Positions 37,101 to 47,665 of a DNA stretch of 64,000 nucleotides are shown in pieces. The notes beneath the pieces were generated by a model that saw only the letters and a list, made by a program, of their open reading frames with translations, ran no database searches and was not told the DNA's origin. The DNA is from Gautieria morchelliformis (taxonomy: Eukaryota; Basidiomycota; Agaricomycetes; Gomphales; Gomphaceae): contig WHVA01000265.1 in assembly GCA_015179125.1 (NCBI GenBank), positions 86,807 through 150,806 on the forward strand, given 5' to 3'. The translations under genes and the position numbers were made by a program. Position 1 is the stretch's first letter; the number at the start of each line of letters is the position of its first letter.

Positions 37101-37640
37101 TTGATTGTTGGTGAGACGTGACATTCCAGCCGGGTACGACCTTGTTCCATCCACCTCCATATGTATATTTGTCAAACGGGGTTCCACCGATTGAGATGAA
37201 TAGCTGCAGGTTACTTTGGGAGGTTTGATCAAAGTTTCCTGTGGGGCGTGCGTGTCCATTTCCTTTTCATTACAATACTCCTTGATCGTGCTTTGCCATT
37301 CAACATTTCTATCCATCAACTTTCCATCGGCGACGCTCATATCGTTACTTTCCAGAGACCACTGGTCGTTGTCGGAGAATATGCCGGTTTGTACCCCAAT
37401 GTTAACAGCCTGCCTCCCATGCAATATTTCCCTCGTCAGAACTACTTCCTTAGCGACCTGATCGACGTCTATCGTTGTTTCCATTCTGTCTTGGTTCACA
37501 GACCCATCTTCCTGCAGCAAATTCTCATCGTCTTCTTCGGCGATATAGTGTGAGTTAGGTGACTCCCTTTTTTTCGTGCTTGAATTCTCACAGGCATAAT
37601 AGAACTGGAAATTGTCCAACATTTGTAAGGTAGCGGCCAT
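34113..37640 (-). pseudogene. Pif1/Helitron-type DNA helicase, broken
   Basis: Superfamily 1 helicase of the kind carried by fungal Helitrons. The N-terminal frame (37640-36816) contains GQAVNIG-like text, NQGHAFGIIDRHF and the Walker A motif GSGGVGKST. Downstream come YLVLDEASMAIADQLG (motif II), GKLNVILVGDFHQFPPPMHA (motif III), then a 1.4-kb insertion after the VLVTP motif, after which RHGV and TEWNDACLHENCRRTGK resume. The C-terminal part has YAFTDYKAQGQTLQPVIIDI and FTHHPDLELAECDKRLQ and ends at TAA 34113. TGA stops lie at 36816-36818, 34874-34876 and 34251-34253. No rolling-circle endonuclease (Rep) domain is visible, so the copy is truncated at the solo LTR upstream. Confidence 0.8.
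34895..36333. mobile_element. repeat A, copy 1: LTR-like insertion inside the helicase
   Basis: Splits the helicase between its VLVTP and RHGV motifs. A related copy occurs at 47666-49572; both begin TGTGT(G/A)GGAACTGT and share a TATA-like box (ACAATATAAAAGGAGGCC at about 35670). No clean 5-bp target duplication could be fixed. Behaves like a solo LTR, but the 3' end (about 36176-36333) is present only here. Confidence 0.6.
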
Positions 37641-37693
37641 CCAAACTGAACTACCCTTAAGTGCTCGTTAACCCTAGTTAACCCTATTACATA

Positions 37694-38181
37694 TGTTAGC
37701 AACTCTGGGTTATGGCAGGGAAGGTTCGGTAGAGTTCTTAGAAAGCTAGAATCAAATACACTCTCTCAGTGAATTTATTGTCACTGATATATTAATACAA
37801 TACCTAGAATCAAATACACTACATGATTTTCAGTCAACATGCTATGTAAATATGAAAGATACTACTCGCCTCTCTCAGTGAATTTATTGTCACTGAGAGA
37901 GGAGTACAATCCTGTCTCAGAAGGCATATACATGCACCCGGCCCTTTAGCGCCCAAGGGCTCGCGCGTCGAAGTCATTTTAAACTCCGCTGGGTGCAGCC
38001 GCCTGTGAAAATAGGAATAACAGAATGAAATGGAGAGATAGGGAGTGACCCGAAAATTTCGAAAATAATCAGAGAACTGAATGCATGGTACAAGAACAAT
38101 GTGAGAAAGAATTGGAACACCATACAGTAAATCGAACATATTATGCTTGATTTTGGTGCAGGAGCATAAATGCACCCAACA
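37694..38181 (-). mobile_element. solo LTR, family C, copy 1
   Basis: 488 bp reading TGTTGGG...CTAACA on the minus strand, flanked by the perfect 5-bp target duplication ACATA (37689-37693 and 38182-38186). It lies just upstream of the broken helicase. A 12-bp hairpin stem (CCTCTCTCAGTG/CACTGAGAGAGG) sits at 37869-37902. Confidence 0.92.
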
Positions 38182-38582
38182 ACATAAGTGGCCAAAATCG
38201 ATAGTTCAGATTTGGGGTTTAGGTATTTAAGTGTAACTAGGGGTCTGGACCCATGCTTTCACACTGGGATAAGCCTGGGTTGGGTACAGTGCCGGGTAAA
38301 GACTGCCGGGACCCATGGTTGGGTTGAAACTTAGACTGCCGGGTACCGGTGCTGTGCAAATTATGTAAATCTATTATGTAAAACACCCACAAGGACCCCA
38401 CATGCAACTTTAAACTCCGCCGGAAACTTCCAGGCGGCCAATATCTGTCGGGTCAGAAATGGTTGACCCATTCTATGGGTCTAAAACGACGTTTAAAGAT
38501 GGTTTCAAGAATAAAAAAGTTTTTCTCTTCTGTGTGACAATGGTCATGTATTTTAGTTAAGTAAAACCACCAAGTTCTTTGT

Positions 38583-39176
38583 ATGTATGCTAGAAATGTC
38601 ACACATCAGGCCAGATGGAACCTGATGGCGGCACATGATGCAATCATAGAGCATCGAGTGATGCAAATGTTTCATGCAAACAAGAAACGTACGGCGAGCG
38701 ACAGGTACGTGGCCAACGACCGCGTCTACCTCTCGACCCAGAACCTGACTCTACCAAAAGGAAGAGCCAGAAAACTCATCCTGTGGTACATCGGACCCTA
38801 TTGTGTTGTCGAGGCATATAACGACGCCTCGACGGTGACCCTTGAGCTTCCCGACGAGCTGAAAAGCTGTCGTATATCACCGGTCTTCCATTCAAGCCTC
38901 GTATGACGATACGAGGCTAACAACGATGAATTGTTCCCTCGTTGTGAGGCCAAGTCATTTTATGACTTTGGAGCAAATGATGACGAGGAGTGGCTCATAG
39001 ACGAGATTATCACACATCAATGGATAAACTCGATGGACCTGGAGTTCCAGGTCCGCTGGACCCTAGGTGACGTGACATGGGAGCCCATGTCGTCGTGCAA
39101 GGATCTTGAAGCTCTAGATAGCTATCTAGAGCTCCGGGGGGTGGGCAAGCCACGTGACCTCCCCAAGCACCGCTAG
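38583..39176 (+). pseudogene. Ty3/gypsy integrase C-terminus with chromodomain
   Basis: The last part of a chromovirus pol polyprotein. It contains AHDAIIEHRVMQMFHANKKR and DRVYLSTQNL, then GRARKLILWYIGPYCVVEAY, which are post-catalytic integrase sequences, and STVTLELPDELKSCRISPVF. A TGA at 38904-38906 interrupts SSLV and RYEANNDELF. The end EWLIDEIITHQW, LEFQVRWTLGDVTWEP and ALDSYLELRGVGKPRDLP is a chromodomain, which guides integration to heterochromatin. Reverse transcriptase, RNase H and the integrase catalytic core are absent. Confidence 0.88.
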
Positions 39177-39317
39177 ATGCGTCTGTCACGTGCACACCAC
39201 GTGACACGCTGGCCTCGGCGTGGTTAAATTTTCGCCTCGGATCTTTCCAAAGGTGCATCGCTTCTTGGAAGCAAACCACCATCATCTCCCCACGAAGATG
39301 ATGCCCCCAAAGGTGGG

Positions 39318-40063
39318 ATGGACATTGATCTGTCAACGTCCACAACACATGCAACGGCCCCGAGACAAGGCGCCGCTGACATCCTACAGGCTCCAGTAGA
39401 CCAAGAAAACTGGATGATCATAGGATGGGAAGACACCCTAGCAATTGTCCACCTGGACGACTGCAACACCTGTGTGACCTATGCCATGCACTTATGGGCC
39501 GTGACAGGCACCCGCAAGGTAAAACTGTGGGATGAGGACATTGGTGACACCATCGACGTGGCCTGGGGATGGCTCCTGAGGGCATCGCATGTGACGCGCG
39601 GGTGGAGCCCCTGCGGGACGTCCATGACCTCAAAAAGGAGGTCAAGGATTTGGAGCGCGCGGTCGAAGACCGCGACGATGCACTCGAAGTCGAGTGCACC
39701 AAAGTAAAAGAGCTCGAGGAGCAGCTGAAGGCGCTCCAGCGCCAGCTCAAGCTCGCACACACAGCCTCAAAAAGGCCGCGCCATAACCCGGCCACAGACC
39801 CAGTGGCCGCGCCCTCATCACCTCGCGTAACGGCACCCTTGCCAGTGCGCGCAACATCGGGGCTAGCGTCCCGATTATCAGCTCCCACCCCGACGTCAAC
39901 AGAGGGGCGGAGCGCGCCATCCGACACGATGTATGACATCCTGGAGGGAACGCCTCCGTCTGGAAGCCGTACGATCCAGACAGGGCTCAGCGTATAGCTG
40001 AGCAGCCAAAAAAGAAGCGCAAGAAATTGCGCGGCACCCCAACACCGTCAATGGTCTAGCCAT
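39318..40063 (+). pseudogene. extra ORF after gypsy integrase, part 1 (coiled coil, basic tail)
   Basis: Follows the chromodomain gene of the same element on the same strand. Starts MDIDLSTSTTHATAPRQ and contains WMIIGWEDTLAIVHLDDCN. A frameshift near 39570 is needed to reach the coiled coil DVHDLKKEVKDLERAVEDRD, LKALQRQLKLAHTASKRPRH. A second shift near 39975 leads to RIAEQPKKKRKKLRG, a nuclear-localisation-type basic cluster. No known family recognised. It seems to be a DNA-associated accessory protein of the element, but that is inference. Confidence 0.55.
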
Positions 40064-40234
40064 TGCAAGGGAAAGCGCGATCAGCGCATACCTGGTGGCA
40101 TCACCGTCGCACACAATCAATGACCCTGCCCTACAACGGCAGGTAGCATTGATCAAGGCCCAGTACATCGGGCCTCACGTGGACCTGCCGCCACCGGCGG
40201 GGACAGTTCACCCTCCTTACCCAGGGGAGGGGGT

Positions 40235-41252
40235 GTGATCATACCACTCGGAGACCCGCCCATCTCTGAGACGGGCCTCCTACCACGACCAGTAGGAAAG
40301 ACGCAGCAGCATCGTACTCAATGGTACGACGTCTGCCCGCTCAACAACCCACGCTTCATTGAGCTCCTAGCGCGCGCAAAAGACATGCCGCAATTCTTGT
40401 GCACACGCGACATGATCGGCGTGTTCAAGCGCATTGAGTGCAAGCAGCACGCTCACAATCCCAAACGGGATTGTCTTGTGATAGCAAGTGGTACCCCACA
40501 CGACATTGCTGCTATCCTAAGGGGTTGGATACATAACCCCGAAGGAATCCCCACCGCCATCTGTGACAACGCGGATGGAACCCTCAACCTAGACGACATG
40601 GACGTCTGGATGTGGTTGAAGGCACTCGCGCCCCAAGTCAAAGGGGTCGCATCACCTCTCAAGTTGAGACTCCTCAACTTGTTCGGCTTGACCGACCAAT
40701 GGTTGAGCTTCATCGATGCCAGGGAATGCCTGACACCGCAGAGCACCAGCCTGCAGCTATCCATCACGGGTCCATATCCTGTGGGAGGCCGAGCTGGCCC
40801 TGACATCCCGCTTGCCGAGATTGTGCTACGCCGGCATCACTTGGGAACGAGTGGCTCGCATTGAACATTATGTTCAATGCAGCCTCACCGGCACGGCGTT
40901 CAGTGCCGCCGCATGGGAGGGCCAACAAAAGGTCCTTGAGACCAGCCATGTGAGGGCCGCGGTGCCACGACTGCTTACTCACGCTCAGCTCGATCAAGAG
41001 CTGGTGCACTTCCGGCCTTCTCCCCAGGCCGAGGACCCGGCCGTTGAGGCCATGGTCCGCGAGGACACCAGCCCTGCCAACCAAGCGGAAACCCCCGCCA
41101 GTGGTGAGGTAGAGCCACCTCACCCAACCACCCCCGCGGATGTGGAGGTGCCTCCAGAGGAGTCGCGTGCTCCACTGGCCCCATACGACGACAATGTCAT
41201 CATATCGGAATCATTGGAGGACGCCATCATGGATGACCTCTATGAGTCCTAA
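40235..41252 (+). pseudogene. extra ORF after gypsy integrase, part 2
   Basis: Frame MIIPLGDPPISETGLLPRP... with WYDVCPLNNPRFIELLARAK and WLKALAPQVKGVASPLK; after a frameshift near 40810 it goes on as LCYAGITWERVARIEHYVQ and an acidic Pro/Glu-rich tail ending in DAIMDDLYES, TAA at 41250-41252. A purine-rich run (AGAGGGGGAG, 41275-41284) lies just before the LTR. No recognised domain. It may be a separate protein or the continuation of part 1. Confidence 0.5.
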
Positions 41253-41284
41253 GCTGTACCCTATAGTTGTCTATAGAGGGGGAG

Positions 41285-41583
41285 TGTAAGGGCAACTCTA
41301 CCTGGTGCTCTACTCCCTAGAGCGGCTACCTGAGGTAGAGGAGATCCAAAGTAATATAAGTCAGTGAGCAAGTAAATACATGGATGGTGCACCTGAGGTA
41401 GAGGAGATCCAAAGAGAACAGAGTGAGGATCTCCTTACCTCAGCGACAAAATATATAGCTGCTACACAATGACATAAGCAAGTCACACCACTGGTGGTGA
41501 TACACAAAAGAAGGAGGAATACAGGAAGGATGCAATGAAAGAAAGGAAGGGGAAATAAGGGGAAGAACGGGTGGTCCCCTGAC
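41285..41583 (+). mobile_element. candidate 3' LTR of the chromodomain gypsy element
   Basis: Starts TGTAAGGGCAACTCTACC directly after a polypurine run, the layout of a 3' LTR. A TATATA box lies at about 41450. The block ACCTGAGGTAGAGGAGATCC occurs twice (about 41331 and 41391), and a reversed copy of part of it follows (about 41429-41445). The right end (CCTGACA) is a guess. Confidence 0.55.
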
Positions 41584-42046
41584 ATCACCCCCCTCTAGAA
41601 TGCGACGTCCCGACGCATAAGGTTCCAGGAAAGTCAGCGCTTGGCCCAACCACCAATACAAATGGCATGGCGCAGTGTGATAGAGGGGCTAGTGGAGGTA
41701 CAAGGAGCACAGACAGGAAGTGGAACATGAGGGGGGTGCAGGGCTACAAGTGGGCGCATGGCAGGATGCCACGGGCAGCAGCAGGTGCTGAATGGGGCAG
41801 CAAGGCACATGATGGCGGCATGCAGCAGACACGGTGAGGCCAGAGGCCTGCGGAGCACACATGAACTGGGTGCAGAGCACATGGGTGGTGTGGCCCATGG
41901 GGGATCTCCAGCGGGCATAAGGGTGGCAGCGCCAGATGTGCACAGAAGCGTCGCAAGGCACTCTGGGATGTGTGGGACTTCACGTGTTTGGAGGAGCGAG
42001 TCACAGCCGTGAAACAGACACAGTAAGTGCTCAGCCAGATAGATGC
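41584..42046. other. GC-rich stretch left of the D-LTR-bounded nest
   Basis: Rich in GCAGC, GGCA and CATGC words; no gene. The word TGTGGGACTTCAC here (about 41970) recurs near 58000 on the far side of the LTR-bounded block, suggesting both sides once joined. Confidence 0.45.
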
Positions 42047-42345
42047 TGTAGTAACTCGGTTTGGGCAAGTAGGAAGTTATATGCCAGATATGAACGATGG
42101 GACTTGCAGGAGATTAATAAACTATTTAATGTCCTCCTCAGTGATAGTCAACACTGAGGAGGGGAGGCTGCGCATGGGCTTGTTTCACTCGCATATACGA
42201 AGTTCCAGCACTTAAGCACCCTTGAGGCAATAGTGTGCCATGCTAAGCGCCCATAGAACGTAGCACGTTAGTGAACAGCCGCAGCTCAAAAAGGAAACTT
42301 GTCCACAACCACCCACATTGGACAAACATGAAAAGGAGTAGTACT
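42047..42345. mobile_element. LTR family D, copy 1 (truncated)
   Basis: Starts TGTAGTAACTCGGTTTGGGC and matches 57329 onward in the same orientation until about 42345. Preceded by GATGC (42042-42046). An 11-bp hairpin stem (CCTCCTCAGTG/CACTGAGGAGG) at 42133-42162. Confidence 0.8.
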
Positions 42346-42714
42346 ATGAGGTGAGCTGCTTGTGTGATTGCTACTTATTTTCTAGTCACTGACTGACTAC
42401 ATGGGCACAGGTAACCCAGAACATCACATTTTATGAAAAAGCAAACAGTGTCACAATGATTGAAGGCAAAATTCAGGCTATTACAGTCAAAAGTATGGTC
42501 AGTTAACAAATTAACCATGCCTGCGATTGCAAACATTGATTATACTTCCCAGGTCGGTGGTGGCATCAGTATTATATACAAAATCCAGGTTACACTTGCC
42601 ATAGGTGGCAACTCCTCTTGTACTGTACCACAGTCAAGAATCACTGGACTGGTTTAAGAGGGTACAAGGAAACCAGCAGGAATGCGACTGTGACTGCAAA
42701 GGACTCTTGACTAC

Positions 42715-43162
42715 AAAGGTTAATCAAAAAGGTCATGTGATACAGCATATATGAATATATAATATATATTATAAGGGTATTAATAACAATATATAGGAAT
42801 ATATAGTAGTATTTATAATAAGAATAATGTATGTTATTAGAAGATTTTGTATATATTTAAACATCTCAGAGATATTTATGAGTATTAGACTACAATATAC
42901 AGTAATAGATACTTGGGTAGATATTTCTGACAGATATGGGTAGGAGTATTAGTATGAAGAGTTATAATAAGATAGTGTATAACAAAAGTTGATAAAAAAA
43001 TATGAAGATGTGTTCTCGTCAGCGGAGCTGCCACTCGAGAGGGACAAAAGTAAAATTATTTATCAACAATAAAATTGCCATATACTTTCACCCTCTTCTT
43101 TTCTATAATCTGAGAATAAAATGGGTGAAGCTACATGTAATAAAAAGTTTCAACCATCTGCC
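42715..43162. mobile_element. small DNA element B, copy 1, TAC-flanked
   Basis: 448 bp bounded by TAC (42712-42714) and TAC (43163-43165). Its reverse complement, partly diverged, is at 48468-49040. It is AT-rich inside and has no coding frame, so it resembles a non-autonomous DNA transposon (MITE). Confidence 0.8.
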
Positions 43163-43357
43163 TACAAGCTGACCTACAAGCCAGGCTTGATACAGTCAAC
43201 CCAGCTGTTCATGTCATACTTAGATGCAGACCATGGTGGAGACAAAGACTGTTAAATCCACTGGTGCATATGTGCTTAAGATGGGCACCACAGCAATGCA
43301 TATGGTGTGATGCTTAAGGAGATGAAAATACAAGACAAGATAGAAAAGTAAGATTGT

Positions 43358-43663
43358 ATGGCTATTGATAGAGGCTATACTTTATTTATAAAGCAAATAG
43401 TCGAAGAATGTAATTTGAAAGAAAGAAACTTCTGCTGTCCAATACATAAAATGAAGAATATAGAGTTATCAGAGGATGAAAAGAAATATAATGAGATGTT
43501 TGGAAGTTTTAGATTATCAATAGAAGGATTCTTTGAAGAGATAGGAACTGTATTTGAAAAGTTTAATAATAGAAGATCTATTAGGTCCTTGGACTATACA
43601 ATCTTTAACTTGCAATTTAAACTAGCATGCTTATTATTAAATATCAAGAAGTTTGTAGATTAG
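43358..43663 (+). pseudogene. DDE_Tnp_4 (Harbinger/IS5-like) transposase, C-terminal piece
   Basis: Encodes DRGYTLFIKQIVEEC, then CCPIHKMKNIELSEDEKKYN, EMFGSFRLSIEGFFEEIGTV and LNLQFKLACLLLNIKKFV-like text, the end of a DDE_Tnp_4 transposase. It is in the opposite orientation to the N-terminal pieces just right of it, so the gene has been broken by an inversion. Confidence 0.65.
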
Positions 43664-44335
43664 AAGGTAATATACAACCTTCTTCTCAATATTTATTATG
43701 GCTAGACAACAGTTTTTACATGGAGCTGATTCAGATATGAAAAGGACTATTCTATTAATATCAACGCATACTTGAGTGCGAAGCCCAGCTTTCTTAAGTT
43801 TAAATGAGTATCCATCTTCTGACCTAGTTCCAATCTTCTTTCCTCTAGTATCATAACCATCTAGGAATAGAGTTATTGTCTTAAATAATGATGGAATTTT
43901 TATTTTTGCTAATAGTATTCTTAACCTTATACTTGAGAACATTTCATACAGTAACTTTGTTATTTCCTCATTTAGTTCACTATTAGGACTATTTTCACAA
44001 CTTTAGAAGCTCTTATAAATATCATAGAAACTACTTTGAGGTATAAAAGTTCCTATTTCAATATATGTAACACCTTGTAGAAGATGGTATAGTATTAATA
44101 AACCCTTCTCTATATTGTTATAAGGACCAGGATGGTATTTAAATGGGTATAAGACTACTAGAAAGAAGAATATGGGTATTATACCAAGTTTATTCATTAC
44201 TGTTTCTTTAATATGTTTTATATCACATATATCCTTTATATCAGTTCTTGACGATAAACCTTCCACATTGGGGTTTTGGGTGTCATCGTATGAGAGCAAT
44301 TTCTGACTCACCTTATCCACCACCACATTTTCCAT
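43664..44335 (-). pseudogene. DDE_Tnp_4 transposase, N-terminal and middle pieces (inverted)
   Basis: Two minus-strand frames carry the earlier parts of the same transposase type. 44335-44003 has ILYHLLQGVTYIEIGTFIPQ and IPQSSFYDIYKSF; 43942-43664 has TLFLDGYDTRGKKIG (with a catalytic-type Asp) and LKKAGLRTQVCVDINRIVLF. A stop lies between them at 44003. They run towards the C-terminal piece at 43358-43663, which is on the plus strand. Confidence 0.6.
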
Positions 44336-45180
44336 GTCAGCATCTTCTGTGGCCTTCTCTGCTGCTTTTTTTCAAGAGGGAGCTGAGCCTGAACCTTCCA
44401 GGTACCAAAGTGGAAGAAAATCTCAGGATGATAAACCTTCTGCATTGAGGTTTTGCAAAATTGTGGGTGTCACCATGTCTTCACGTATTACAGCAATTTT
44501 GACTCACCTTAGCTGCTGTCGCGTTTTCTGTGTCGGCATCTTCCAGGGTCTTCTCTGTGGCATCTTTTTAAGAGGTAGCTGAGCTTGAACCTTCCGGGTA
44601 CCATTGTGGAAGAAGAGGGCAGGATAATAAACCTTCTATTTTAGGGTTTTACGTTATTATGGGTGTCAGTATGTCTTCGCATATAACCGCAATTTCTAAC
44701 TCATATTAGCCACCGCTGCGTTTTCTATATCGACATCTTCCATGGCCTTCTCTGCTTCTTGTCAAGAGCTAGCTGAGCTTGAAGGCTGTGGAAGATGCCA
44801 ACATGGAAAACATGGTGGCGGATAAGGTAAGTCAGTAATATATGAAGACATGGTGACAACCATAATAGTGCAAAACCACAATGCAGAAGGTTTTTCGTCC
44901 TGAGCTCGTCTTCCCCAAAGGTACCAGGAAGGGTTAAGCTCAGCTACCTATTTGAAAAGATGCAGCAGAGAAGGCTGCAAAAGAAGCTGACACAGAAAAC
45001 ACGGCGGCAGATAAGGTGAGTCGGAAATTTCTGTCATGTGCAAAGACATCCATCCTGACACCTGTACAAAACCCCAAGCAGCAGAGAAGGCACCAGAAGT
45101 TGCCAACATGGAAAATGGTATGGCGGATAAGGTGAGTTGGAAATTGCTCACATACGCGAAGACATGGTGATGCATCCTTC
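44240..45180. repeat. inverted array of exon-like tandem repeats
   Basis: Three units read leftward from about 44785 to 44250 and three rightward from about 44790 to 45175, so the array is a palindrome. Units are about 117-200 bases. Each carries a short Lys/Ala/Glu/Asp-rich stretch (for example AEKAAKEADTENTAADK) that ends in a GTGAGT or GTAAGT splice donor. Confidence 0.75.
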
Positions 45181-45694
45181 ACACAATCTAGAGCGAGACA
45201 ACATCATGAAGTGCTGGTAGAGTAGTCCTCTTCTAACTTCTTGGGTATTGGGCATCTGGCAGTACCATTCCTGCCACCGCTCGCAAGCAGAACTGGTTCA
45301 GATTGTGTGGTGCCGCCTGTTGTGATAAACGCAATTATTTCACTTCAAATCGTTTATATATAAAAAGAAGCTAATAAAGAAAGAAAGAAAAACAAAAGAA
45401 AAATCAAAAAGAAACAGAAATTATATTTATGATAGACGTTGGCGCAGACAACGATCACACGAATTTATGACATGCTATATTACTCATAGATCAGGTAATA
45501 TACAGGAGTTCGAGCGTCGACCACGTGCGGTCGATCAGGGACGGCGCGCCTATCGAGTGATGGCATCGGCCATGACGTCGACAGGCGCCAGGCCATAGGC
45601 ACCGAGCGAGGGGTGCGGGCACCAAACGCCGCAGAGAACAATAGACTGCGCAGAAGTATAGGGTGCTATGGAGCGACCTGAGAAAGTCACCTGC
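45181..45694. other. gene-poor stretch, nothing recognised
   Basis: An AT-rich A-run region (about 45360-45430) followed by a GC-rich patch (45510-45620). No gene. Confidence 0.5.
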
Positions 45695-46358
45695 AGTATA
45701 CATATTCAATCAGCTGCCCCACAGAAAGGGCACAGAGACAGCGGCACCATCTCCAAGCCCAGCATATATTCTGGGCAGGGTAGATTCAACTCCTTTTTTC
45801 TATTTGAATCCCATGACACGTCTGACTGATTACTATCTTAACATCATGTGGACAGGGGCTTTGTATACTAGGTACAGATCTCTATTCCAAAGCCCAGACA
45901 ATCCTGACACCATCCCCATCACCCCATGACTTTATGACTATAAATTAGTCACCCCTTAGCTACAAACAGTTTTTCGACCCATCTGTCTAATATCTTGAAC
46001 ACTAGTAGTTACTATCAACATAGTATAAATAGCTAGTACAAATGTATGAACGAAATCATCCAGAATCGATTATTCTGCCTCCTGAAATTATTGTAGTCTT
46101 GTTTGATAGCTACAAAGCTCAGATCTTGATAGTTTATTCCAAATCTTCGTTGAGGGTCTACTATCATTGTTTACTCTATACTACCTTAAAAGCGAACACT
46201 TTTGATTTGACTATCCCTTGGATCGACACAGTTCTTTTGTCGACACGGTCACGTGACCCTCATTCATTAGTGCTGGACGCGCCTCGAAAGGCTTAGTCAG
46301 CACATAGGAGAGGGGTGAACGCAGTGGTTTCAATCACTGAGCAATAGATTCTACTTGT
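45695..46358 (+). mobile_element. LTR family E, copy 2 (partial)
   Basis: Similar to 56450-57130: shares blocks such as GGGGCTTTGTA and ATGTATGAAC(G/A)AAA, and the TTGATAGCTACA(A/G)AGCT block. Ends are unclear. It has no coding frame. Confidence 0.6.
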
Positions 46359-47665
46359 TAAAAGGCACTAATTGACACCTTAATCTAAAACCGCCATATC
46401 TGGAGAACTGTCTTGCTTCGAGCTCTCTTTCCTGTCTCCAAAGCAAAATTTCTTCTGAGTACAGCTGGCAGCTATCACAGTTAGTCAACTTGGGATTAAT
46501 ACAATTGACTTCTGTTCATAGGAGGCGCATGGCCTGCCAAGGTTCAGCCTCTAGACTTTTATGCCGCGGTTTCTGCTTCTCACCCACCTTACGGGCCCCC
46601 AAATGCTTTCAGCTAGTCTTCCGATGCAGTTCTGGCCTCGCTTCCCAGAATGCAAGCAGCCTTCCGCTTCCGCTGTTCAACTGGATTTTCCAGTAGAAAC
46701 CACTGCTTTGCCCTGTCTTTATGCTACTCATAGGCCAGTATGTATTCTGAAGGTGTTTTGGTTTCTGAGTCCCAAAGTTATTTCCAAGTGTTCGGCACAA
46801 CACATCATATGCTTCCGACTCCCCTGCCATTCTGCACCTGCTCTGGGTCATCCTTCCCTTGCCTGAGCAGTCTTTTTGGCTCCATCCTTCATGTCCACTC
46901 TGCCTTGTGATTCCACTCATCTTGTGCAACATGTTCCTTGTCCTCACATTTCCTACGCTTCTTCTTGCTGTTTATGGTCCTAGCACTCCATTTCCTCGTG
47001 CTCGCAGCAACATCATTCTGAGAAATCTCACTTCGTTTGACCTTTACTTGTCCCTCCAGGTTGTTCATTTCCCACTTATGCCTCGCCATTATTCCTTCTT
47101 GACATTCTGTTCTGCCCTTTCCGAATCCTTGACCCGTCACAGTTCCCCCTCGCAAAACGGCTTGGACTCATCAATCTTCCATGTCTTGTTGTGCTCCTCA
47201 ACCCTTTCCGGAACACGGCACCAGTCTCCTTCTCGTGTGCAACAGTATGTTCGGCGTGAACCAGAAGCCCTGTCTATGTGCTCTTCACTTCCACACACCG
47301 TCTTTATATCATATAGCTGTTGTTCCGCTGCCTTTCCCGCCCCTGCATTCTCCCCAGCTGCATTTTCTGGTGACTGTTTCCTGTATTTCCACTCGCCCCT
47401 GAGGTACCCTCCTCTTCTACAAGGCATTCCTCTTCCTTCTCACAAATCTTGCACTCTTTTTCTGCATGGTCCTTGCGCTCCCTTCCCTGGCACTCACCCA
47501 TATTGCGCTCTTCTTCATATCACCGCCTACTATGGTTCACTATCAATGAGAAATATACCTCCAACTGCTTGCTAGTCATATGCGAGATATTGATTTGATT
47601 GGTCATGGCAAAGCATTCCTCAAAACCCTGCCCTGTTTATTCACAAGTTAAGTGACCTTGGCTTT
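46359..47665. other. unassigned, charged low-complexity frames on minus strand
   Basis: Plus-strand frames are Ser/Phe/Leu/Pro-rich; the minus strand (47501-46609) gives Lys/Glu-rich coiled-coil-like fragments in several frames. I could not place them in a family. Probably a dead transposon fragment. Confidence 0.35.

Noticed and set aside
42740-42960. CRISPR-like or satellite array in AT-rich DNA
   Set aside because: The TATA-rich words are irregular; they are the interior of element B.
46859-47575. 238-residue plus-strand frame
   Set aside because: Ser/Phe/Leu/Pro-rich, lies in transposon debris and mirrors a charged frame on the other strand; no motif.
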